From Symsagittifera roscoffensis (taxonomy: Eukaryota; Xenacoelomorpha; Acoela; Convolutidae), in contig NC_087062.1 of assembly GCF_963678635.1 (NCBI RefSeq), forward strand, positions 62,420,386 through 62,480,385: a stretch of 60,000 nt of DNA, given 5' to 3'. The notes beneath the pieces were generated by a model. That model ran no database searches. It was not told where the DNA came from and saw nothing but the letters and a program-made list of their open reading frames with translations. Below are positions 53,444 through 60,000 of this stretch, in pieces (within the stretch, counting starts at the first letter, position 1; each line of letters begins with the position of its first letter). The position numbers and the translations under genes were made by a program.

Positions 53444-56400
53444 GTGTTTAATATTTGTTTAAATGGCTTATTTAAAATTTTGCTTTGCTCCATTGTTCTG
53501 GTGGGGAGGAGAAATAATTGGATTTTTCCGTAGTTTATCAATGTTGATCCTTGTGCTGTTGCTAACTTACTGGAGGTTTCAAGAGGTGTTAGCTTTGGGT
53601 GTAAAGTTTTTATTTCATTCCATGTGGGGATGTTTATTATGTTTGATTCTGCTCCTGAATCAATTAAAAAATCTATTTCAAGGTCTGGTGGTTGAAATTC
53701 TTTATTTCTTGGGCTTTCTAAGAGAAATGGTATTGTCCAAATTTTTTCTTTGGGTTGTCCTTTTTGTATATTTTGATAAATGTGGTTTGTATTCAAGCAT
53801 TTTGTTTTGGTATTTTTATTGGTTTGATTTGTAGTGTTAATCTCATTTGTTTCTTGCGTCGTTGGTGTGGAATTTATGGGTGTAGTGTAATAATTTTGAA
53901 GAAATTCTGATTGATTTTCATATATGTGTGATGAAAAGGGTTGTTCATATATGACAGATTCATAGTCATTTTCGACTTTTATCATATTGATAGAAAGAGT
54001 GTTTTCAGTATCACTTTCTGAATCTGATGATGTACAGTTTATTTGATTGAGTTGTAACGTATCAGTTACTGTGTCATCAATACCTGGAGGGTCTGATGTT
54101 GTTTCTGGATTAGATTGTACTTGATTGATTTGTCTTTGATGTTTAGGTGTACTACTTCTGTGGCGATTATTAGAATTATTATAGTTATTATTATTCCGGT
54201 GTGGTGATTGGGAATAATTTCTATAACGATTATTATAACTTGAGTGTCGATTTTGTGAATTATTTCGCGATCTGTTTTGGTAATTATTGTTTGGTCTGTT
54301 GTAGTTCGATCTATTATATGAGTTATTCCTTGATTGATTGTTCGGGTAATTCTGGTTTCGGTTGTTTGAATAACTTCTATTTCGATTATAGGAGTAGTTT
54401 CTATTCCTATTGTATGATGAATTTCGTGATTGGTTGTTTGGATAGTAGTTATTTCTTGATTGGGAATTAGATCTAGAAACAAATCGTTGTGTATTTGAAT
54501 TTGATCTGGAGTAGTTATTTCTACTATTTGGTCTATTGTAGTGATTTTGTGATGAATTTTGTGTGTTTCTTCGTTCTGGCGATCTTCCTCTATAACTTGA
54601 GTTATATGGTGATTGATTTCTTGTATAATTTGTATTGTTCGGGAGTGGTTTTCCTGAACTGTTGTTGCTGTAGACTGTTTTGTTCGGTAGATTTTGATCT
54701 TTTTTCATGTATTGATAGAATGATTTATTTGGTTCTTTATATTTTTGAGGTTTATTTTGATTGTCTTGCTGTTTTTGTCTACATTCGGAAATACTATGTC
54801 CGTATCGTCGGCAATAATTACACCATTTTTTGAAAGATGGTTTGCCTTTAAAGTTTGGGTTCTTTTCGTAAATATTGAGTATTTCAGTGATTTTTTCAAC
54901 GAGGTCTGTCTCTGATTCCTGTATATTATTAATATTAGTGGGAGTCGTTTCAATTCTGTTAACGTATTGTAATTTCAGATTTTCCGTTTCTTCTAGTTTC
55001 ATCGTGATTTCTGCTTGTTCTAATTTGTCTACTAGTTTTCGAAAATCTAAATTGGGTTCTCGAATTGAAGAAGGATGGGATGCTCTCTTTTTTATTGCTA
55101 TTTTCCTTAATTGTGGTGTTAAGGTCATCATTAAGATTTCTGTCATCTTTGTGTTTTTATAGTCGTGTGTATTTAATGAATATGCTTTTCGAACTAGTGT
55201 TTCGATTCGTACTGCTATTTGCTTGATGGTTTCGTTTGGTAATCTGCGAATTTCATTACATAAAACTCTTTGTTGTTGTTTGTTTCTTTCGGAGTCAAAC
55301 ATTTTTGAAAATTCCTGTGTAAACCTTTTCCAGTTTGATTTTATTTCTAGAGGTAGTACTGAAAACCATTTTTGGGCTGCGCCATCTAAGGTTGTTTGTA
55401 TTAACGCTGTGCGTCGATGTATCCAGTTTTGATGTAGTGGCGTATTAATTGGTTCAGGTCCAATATTTAAAATCAGGTTTGCTGTTACTGCATTTAAATA
55501 ATCTTCTACAGAGTATTCAGGGTCTGTTCCTGTGAAAACCATTAAAGGTTTGTTTGATGTTATTGATGATCCACCCATAAGGTATGGATTCATTGTCATT
55601 TGTAATGATTCTGCTGCATTTGGCATTTGAGAAAAATTTGAAAGTTGGTTTCTTGTTATTTCATGTTGTTGGAGATAATATGGGAGTGGTATTTCATTTT
55701 GCATTTGTGATGGTTGATACGAATGTGCAGTCATTGGATTTTGTTGTTGAATTGGTTGAAAAGATTGTGTATTAATTAGATTTTGTTGTTGAATTGGTTG
55801 TTGATGTTGTGCATCTATTGGTTGTGGAGAAAAATTTCTATGATTTGTACGTGTTCTCTGTATTCCTTGTCTACGATATTCTCGAATATTTGGTGCAAAT
55901 ATATCTGGTTGTAAGAAATCATCATCTGAGGATAAATAATCCATTTGATAAGATGTCTGTTTTTTATTTTTATTTTGTTGAAAAAATGGGTAATTTTCAC
56001 TGTGATCCTGTGGAGGATTTGTTTGGAAATTTATTGAATTAGGTTGGGTCATTGGGTTATCCCAATTTCGAGATCTTGTATATTGGTTAAAATTTCTTTG
56101 TGGTTGGTTATATGTTTTTGATGGATGTGTATAATTATAATTATGGTCTGCAAAGTTGTTTCTAGTGAATGTTTTGCGTGTTTTTGATGGTATTGTCATG
56201 GGTCTGTATGTTTGGTAATCCATATGTGAATATTTAGGAGCAACCGAAGGTTTAACGGTTGATTGTAAGGTTACCTGTGTTTGTGAAGGATTTGTATTTC
56301 TTGGTGTTGTTAAATTTGGGCGTATTGGTGAAATACTTTGTTGTGTAGTTGTTGTGTGTACAATTTCTTCATTTATGAAGTGTGATGGTGTCTGGATATC

Positions 56401-57345
56401 TTGTTGAGTAAGATTCCTAGTTCCATTGAGGTTTTCATTGTGTATAACTGTAGAGTTTAAACTATTATTTTGTGTATCGGGCAAAAATGTATTGTAGTTT
56501 AATGGTGTTGCATCAATGGTTAATGGTATTACTTTTACATAATCTCTTATGTAAGATATCGTACTTATTGCTTGACTTGAGATTGATTGTGGGAAGCTTA
56601 TAAATGCGGAATGAGACCATTCGGGGTCCCAAACATAATCTGATTGTTCTGTGATAGCGGTATCATCGTTCGAGTTTTGGGGTCTAAAATTTTTTCTTGC
56701 TTGTGCAATTAAATCAATATTGTGTGTGAAATAATCTATTATGAACCATGCCAAAATTTTTTGTAGATCGTGTTTTGTATGTTGTGAAACGTCGTCTTTC
56801 GTGAAATTTTCTTTAATGATGTTTAAATAACTAGAGAGTAGTGTGATTTCATGTCGTACTTTCAAATGTTTAGATGTTTCTGTCGGTGAGACATTTGTTA
56901 TTGGGATTTCGTTTTCTAATATCGAAATATAACTATATATTATTGCGAAAACTTCATTGGTGAATATGGAGTTTGCTCTTTGTGAGTTATGATATTGGAT
57001 GCTTTTTATATATTCTGAAAAAACTTTTGAAAATTCTAAATCAAGATCGTCTGTTTGAATTGTATATTTTCTATTATTATGGTTTGGTGAGGTGAATTCT
57101 ATGGAGTAGATTCCATACTGTTGTGTTATGTTGCATATATCTTTTAAGTAGTGGTCTATGATTTGTCTTTTGATTTTTACATCTGGGAACTCTGTTTTAC
57201 ATGGACTGATTCCGGGTTCAAATAAATTTAATAGTAAATTTTTGCAAAATATATGCTGTCCTCTATCAGTGGTTGCATCTACTATAAAAGGAAAGATTTC
57301 ATCATCATCTGGACTTTCTTCACCTGGGGTGTGCGTTGAGCTCAT
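53404..57345 (-). CDS. Gag-protease polyprotein of element 3 (1,313 residues)
   Basis: The Met at 57,345 begins MSSTHTPGEESPDDDEIF. An N-terminal helical region (about 1-280) precedes a long Gln/Asn/Pro-rich region (280-590). A retrotransposon-Gag domain follows at about 600-790 (VFTGTDPEYSVEDYLNAV, AAQKWFSVLPLEIKSNWKRF), then a CCHC knuckle CNYCRRYGHSISEC (842-855) and an Arg/Asn/Ser/Tyr-rich low-complexity tract (about 905-1065). An aspartic protease with DFLIDSGAESN lies at 1225-1235. The last 15-20 codons run out of frame across the deletion into integrase sequence. At 1,313 residues it is much larger than typical Gag (300-500). The start overlaps the upstream ORF by 26 bp in another frame. 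Gag and protease could still be active. Confidence 0.85.
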   Translation of the reverse strand: MSSTHTPGEESPDDDEIFPFIVDATTDRGQHIFCKNLLLNLFEPGISPCKTEFPDVKIKRQIIDHYLKDICNITQQYGIYSIEFTSPNHNNRKYTIQTDDLDLEFSKVFSEYIKSIQYHNSQRANSIFTNEVFAIIYSYISILENEIPITNVSPTETSKHLKVRHEITLLSSYLNIIKENFTKDDVSQHTKHDLQKILAWFIIDYFTHNIDLIAQARKNFRPQNSNDDTAITEQSDYVWDPEWSHSAFISFPQSISSQAISTISYIRDYVKVIPLTIDATPLNYNTFLPDTQNNSLNSTVIHNENLNGTRNLTQQDIQTPSHFINEEIVHTTTTQQSISPIRPNLTTPRNTNPSQTQVTLQSTVKPSVAPKYSHMDYQTYRPMTIPSKTRKTFTRNNFADHNYNYTHPSKTYNQPQRNFNQYTRSRNWDNPMTQPNSINFQTNPPQDHSENYPFFQQNKNKKQTSYQMDYLSSDDDFLQPDIFAPNIREYRRQGIQRTRTNHRNFSPQPIDAQHQQPIQQQNLINTQSFQPIQQQNPMTAHSYQPSQMQNEIPLPYYLQQHEITRNQLSNFSQMPNAAESLQMTMNPYLMGGSSITSNKPLMVFTGTDPEYSVEDYLNAVTANLILNIGPEPINTPLHQNWIHRRTALIQTTLDGAAQKWFSVLPLEIKSNWKRFTQEFSKMFDSERNKQQQRVLCNEIRRLPNETIKQIAVRIETLVRKAYSLNTHDYKNTKMTEILMMTLTPQLRKIAIKKRASHPSSIREPNLDFRKLVDKLEQAEITMKLEETENLKLQYVNRIETTPTNINNIQESETDLVEKITEILNIYEKNPNFKGKPSFKKWCNYCRRYGHSISECRQKQQDNQNKPQKYKEPNKSFYQYMKKDQNLPNKTVYSNNSSGKPLPNNTNYTRNQSPYNSSYRGRSPERRNTQNSSQNHYNRPNSRNNYSRSNSNTQRFVSRSNSQSRNNYYPNNQSRNSSYNRNRNYSYNRNRSYSNNRNQNYPNNQSRNNSYNRSNYNRPNNNYQNRSRNNSQNRHSSYNNRYRNYSQSPHRNNNNYNNSNNRHRSSTPKHQRQINQVQSNPETTSDPPGIDDTVTDTLQLNQINCTSSDSESDTENTLSINMIKVENDYESVIYEQPFSSHIYENQSEFLQNYYTTPINSTPTTQETNEINTTNQTNKNTKTKCLNTNHIYQNIQKGQPKEKIWTIPFLLESPRNKEFQPPDLEIDFLIDSGAESNIINIPTWNEIKTLHPKLTPLETSSKLATAQGSTLINYGKIQLFLLPTRTMEQSKILNKPFKQILNTNHVHLMHLGQTA

Positions 57346-57787
57346 TTTTTCGTTCGATGACTGTTAATATGTAATTATTAATGTGTCGAATTGGTTGATT
57401 CCAATTGTATAAATGTACTGGTTTGTGTTTATACTGCTTTTTTATTCTTCTTTTTCCTCTTTTTGATGAATTTGAAGTTGTTTCTGAGTCAGAAAAATAT
57501 AATTGATCGTGAAGTGGGCAATTTTTATCTATTGATTCTTTTAGTTTGTAAAGTTCGTCTAAACTGTTGGTTTTTGATTCTGAAAATGCGTTTCGATTTT
57601 TTGAAAATCTTTTTCGTGTTATTTGTCTTTGTTTCGTTATTATTTTTCTTTTTAGTGTTTGTCGTTTTGTTCGAATGTATCCAACTGTTTGTGTATGAGG
57701 TGTGATTACAAGGTCGTATTTTTTGTTATCTATTTCACAATTGTGTAAAACGATTGTTTGTTTATTTCCTAGGTTTTTAAATGACAT
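57320..57787 (-). CDS. Basic ORF upstream of gag in element 3 (155 residues)
   Basis: The frame from ATG 57,787 encodes a Lys/Arg-rich protein (RTKRQTLKRKIITKQRQ and RKRFSKNRN around 38-65; KRGKRRIKKQYKH around 110-122) with an HxC-like pair but no clear zinc finger. It ends 26 bp inside gag, in a different frame. Genes before gag are unusual in retroelements. The basic tracts suggest nucleic-acid binding or nuclear targeting, which is inference. It could also be a 5' extension expressed by frameshifting into gag. Confidence 0.5.
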   Translation of the reverse strand: MSFKNLGNKQTIVLHNCEIDNKKYDLVITPHTQTVGYIRTKRQTLKRKIITKQRQITRKRFSKNRNAFSESKTNSLDELYKLKESIDKNCPLHDQLYFSDSETTSNSSKRGKRRIKKQYKHKPVHLYNWNQPIRHINNYILTVIERKNELNAHPR

Positions 57788-58304
57788 AAGGTTTAGGATG
57801 ACGGATGCAAAAGGTTGTTAAATGATTTCTATTTTCCTAAACTGTTAGTTCTTACGATTTTTTGGTTAGCTTAACCTGGGTCTATTTGTTCAGGGTTGGA
57901 GAGAAAAGTATATCGATTCCGAAGAATGATTTTTTACTTTCTCGTGGCTAGTATAAGTTAAGGTGTTAACTTACTTAATCTTACTTAGGGGTAGTGATTG
58001 TGTTCAAGGGTTGGAGAATAGTAAATCGATCCACAAGGTTCAGGTATAATTAGAACGCGAGTAGTTCGTTAGATACTATTTTAAACTTACTAAGTCTAAG
58101 ATTTATCCTGGGTCTGGTAAGAGGGGGGGTCAAGTGAAGGATGAATAACCGAAGTTCTTCACTGTTTATCCTAATTTGAATGATTAGTTTTGTTTAAAAA
58201 TTTCTATTAGTCTTAGGTCTTTAGAAAGGGTTGGGTAGTGAATCGACGTTTGAGGTCGTTAGACACTAATTAAGTGGGTGGGGGAGAACAAAGTTGTTCT
58301 GTTT

Positions 58305-58389
58305 GATCCAAGGATAAGCCTTGATGATCAAATTTGAAATTTAATTAAGTAGAAAATGATTTAAGATCCAAGGATAAGCCTTGATGATC
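58305..58389. repeat. 25-bp direct repeat in the leader, each with a stem-loop
   Basis: Two identical copies (starts 58,305 and 58,365, 60 bp apart) containing CAAGG-ATAAG-CCTTG. Confidence 0.8.
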
Positions 58390-59009
58390 TGGTTTTAAAA
58401 TTAAGTGAATTTAAGTTTTAATAAAATTTTAAATGTGTGTAAAGGAAAGATTTAGTGTTTTGATGATATTAGTGGGTTTATGATTGCTGTTATGTTTTAG
58501 ATGATGGAGCTGGAACAACAGGATGATTTATGATTACTAACCATTTATTGTCATGCTACTAATTTTTATTTTTATTTTTCAATAAATATTTTCAAACATG
58601 TTTTGTATATTACTGCAGAGTTTTAGGAAAACGATCTTAGATCTTTTTATCAATCGTTATTGTATATTAATAATTTTGTTTAGCGCCTGAAATGATTTTG
58701 AAGATTAACTTCAAGGTTTTATGTTTGCAAATGAAAATCTAAATTCATTGCCAGTAGTATTCTAAATATAAAAGTTTGTTCTGGTTTTTGCCTAACTATC
58801 ATATAGCTATATGGCAAGTTTCTACTTTGTCGTATGTCGTCTCTGGTTCGAGGTCTTCTTCCAATTCCGGGTAGTTCTGTTATGGTTCGGAATATTGGCT
58901 CTGATCTATTGAGTCGTAGAGACATTTCGATTAAATTATTGTCGTATAACATTTTGTAAATGTTTTTATCTAATTTCTAATCTATTTTGGTTAATTCTAA
59001 GCTATTAAG

Positions 59010-59037
59010 GTCTTGTTCGAGACTTATGGTCGCACCA
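59010..59037 (-). promoter_or_regulatory. Candidate primer-binding site of element 3
   Basis: Two bases after the LTR end on the minus strand comes TGGTGCGACCATAAGTCTCG. TGG is the expected complement of a tRNA CCA end, and TCTCGAAC further on resembles a T-arm complement. I could not assign the tRNA. Confidence 0.4.
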
Positions 59038-59039
59038 GA

Positions 59040-59385
59040 TGAGTTAGGACCGAGTTGGTTAACTCATAGAGTAATTTCGGATAGGGTACACCGTCTGCTC
59101 GTCACGCTATCTTATTTTCGGCCGGATAGATTCGTGCAACTTCTTAGTCTAATACCGATCCTAATCTTACTCTTATACTATCTAGTCTCAGGTTGTTTAA
59201 CTAGTCTCTGCTAGGCTCAATAGATCTAGGGTATACTGGTTTATTGCGGCTGCTGAAGTGCTCGGGAGAGTCCAACTAATTTCTAAGTTAAATTCAAATC
59301 TCTCTGGTGCTGAAATTACAAGTAACTTCAGCACTTACAAATAAGTGGGTTGTTAGTTAGATGGATCATGATTGGTTAATATTAA
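59040..59385 (-). repeat. 5' LTR of element 3, truncated
   Basis: Identical to 43,840-44,185 over 346 bp. It stops at 59,385, where the sequence changes to a copy of gag with a single base of overlap at the junction. Confidence 0.85.
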
Positions 59386-60000
59386 TTTGGTGCAAATATA
59401 TCTGGTTGTAAGAAATCATCATCTGAGGATAAATAATCCATTTGATAAGATGTCTGTTTTTTATTTTTATTTTGTTGAAAAAATGGGTAATTTTCACTGT
59501 GATCCTGTGGAGGATTTGTTTGGAAATTTATTGAATTAGGTTGGGTCATTGGGTTATCCCAATTTCGAGATCTTGTATATTGGTTAAAATTTCTTTGTGG
59601 TTGGTTATATGTTTTTGATGGATGTGTATAATTATAATTATGGTCTGCAAAGTTGTTTCTAGTGAATGTTTTGCGTGTTTTTGATGGTATTGTCATGGGT
59701 CTGTATGTTTGGTAATCCATATGTGAATATTTAGGAGCAACCGAAGGTTTAACGGTTGATTGTAAGGTTACCTGTGTTTGTGAAGGATTTGTATTTCTTG
59801 GTGTTGTTAAATTTGGGCGTATTGGTGAAATACTTTGTTGTGTAGTTGTTGTGTGTACAATTTCTTCATTTATGAAGTGTGATGGTGTCTGGATATCTTG
59901 TTGAGTAAGATTCCTAGTTCCATTGAGGTTTTCATTGTGTATAACTGTAGAGTTTAAACTATTATTTTGTGTATCGGGCAAAAATGTATTGTAGTTTAAT
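59385..60000 (-). pseudogene. Exact 616-bp duplicate of element 3 gag segment
   Basis: Matches 55,888-56,503 without a difference as far as I can read, same strand, continuing to the window edge. It encodes the Gln/Asn/Pro-rich part of Gag. With the LTR piece to its left it looks like a second, rearranged copy of the element (LTR joined to internal gag) or an assembly join. Confidence 0.85.

Larger units (their letters stand above)
57788..59039 (-). promoter_or_regulatory. 5' leader of element 3 with repeated motifs
   Basis: About 1.25 kb between the LTR and the first ORF. It holds a 25-bp exact direct repeat (58,305-58,329 and 58,365-58,389) that can form a CAAGG/CCTTG stem-loop. It also holds three looser copies of a GGGTTGG...ATCGA motif (about 57,893, 58,009 and 58,227). 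A 77-codon frame at 58,719-58,952 has no recognisable domain. Such repeated stem-loops in a leader would fit packaging or dimerisation signals, by analogy only. Confidence 0.5.
43840..59385 (-). mobile_element. Large multi-gene, envelope-bearing Ty3/gypsy-like retroelement, deletion derivative (element 3)
   Basis: An identical 346-bp sequence lies at 43,840-44,185 and 59,040-59,385, flanking about 15 kb of compact minus-strand genes: basic ORF, gag with CCHC knuckle and protease, integrase C-terminus with GPY motif, small membrane ORFs, an ATG-less ORF, an envelope-like gene and a 3' gene. Reverse transcriptase, RNase H and most of integrase are absent through an in-place deletion near 53,440. 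A full version would therefore be longer than 17 kb, very large for the superfamily. The terminal repeats are the LTRs (left end begins TGAGTTAGG); the 5' copy is cut at 59,385 by a junction into duplicated gag. The identical repeats point to a recent origin. Target duplications cannot be tested. Confidence 0.8.

Noticed and set aside
54066-54482. 138-codon minus frame inside the gag low-complexity tract
   Set aside because: It reads the Arg/Asn/Ser repeat in another frame; Ile/Thr repeats are the expected by-product.
44539-57705. Many plus-strand frames with strongly hydrophobic, Phe/Leu/Tyr/Val-rich products opposite element 3
   Set aside because: The minus strand is A-rich and G-poor, so its complement is T-rich and reads as hydrophobic residues. 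These are shadows of the real genes.
58719-58952. 77-codon frame in the leader as an additional gene of element 3
   Set aside because: No domain and a composition unlike the other ORFs; it could be real but nothing supports it beyond length.
59382-59981. 199-codon minus frame at the right edge as a separate gene
   Set aside because: It is an exact copy of part of the gag of element 3 with no start of its own.

Overview
The window is AT-rich metazoan (invertebrate-looking) genomic DNA. It holds spliced genes with GT-AG introns and AATAAA signals, long non-coding stretches, a terminal-inverted-repeat element, minisatellites and, above all, LTR retrotransposons of at least two superfamilies (BEL/Pao and Ty3/gypsy). 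Nothing is bacterial. I cannot name the species.

Layout. (1) 1 to about 10.85 kb: a decayed BEL/Pao element on the minus strand. The segment from the gag zinc knuckles through the protease to the edge of reverse transcriptase has been amplified head-to-tail into about eight units of roughly 1.2-1.3 kb (one is a 397-bp deletion unit). The array runs off the left edge. The rest of gag lies at 8.95-10.85 kb. (2) 10.85-18.84 kb: non-coding DNA with an 81-bp tandem repeat, three copies of a dispersed repeat (here RepA), a minisatellite, a 391-bp terminal-inverted-repeat element and a second dispersed repeat (RepB). (3) 18,847-24,997: an old Ty3/gypsy element on the plus strand with 212-bp LTRs, a 5-bp target duplication, and a broken gag and pol. 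(4) 24,998-32,645: more non-coding DNA and RepA/RepB pieces, then a six-exon plus-strand host gene for a predicted multi-pass membrane protein of about 275 residues. (5) 32,831-33,894: the 3' terminal exon of a convergent minus-strand host gene, Ser/Thr/Pro-rich, with a helix fitting the PKA RII-anchoring consensus. (6) 34,107-40,691: a very young relative of element (3) on the minus strand, with identical 212-bp LTRs, a CGGTT duplication and an uninterrupted 1,945-codon gag-pol frame, inserted in a RepA copy. (7) 40.7-43.84 kb: RepA remnants and a decayed minus-strand gypsy integrase. (8) 43,840 to at least 59,385: a large multi-gene retroelement on the minus strand. (9) 59,385-60,000: an exact copy of 616 bp of that element's gag.

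The 15.5-kb element in (8) is the most unusual object. In transcription order it has a 5' LTR piece, a 1.25-kb leader with repeated stem-loop motifs, a basic 155-residue ORF, a 1,313-codon gag-protease frame, an integrase C-terminus fused next to the protease (reverse transcriptase, RNase H and the integrase core are missing), a short open frame, two small membrane proteins that overlap at ATGA, a 378-codon open frame with no NTG codon at all, an envelope-like gene split by one in-frame TAA, a further gene starting at an ATGA overlap and also interrupted, and a 3' LTR. The coding strand is rich in A and poor in G. It looks like a complex-retrovirus-style Ty3/gypsy element, now a non-autonomous deletion derivative.

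The two 212-bp-LTR elements share two features: a near-perfect palindrome in the middle of the LTR whose sequence differs but whose structure is kept, and a gag start codon formed across the junction of LTR and tRNA-primer binding site.
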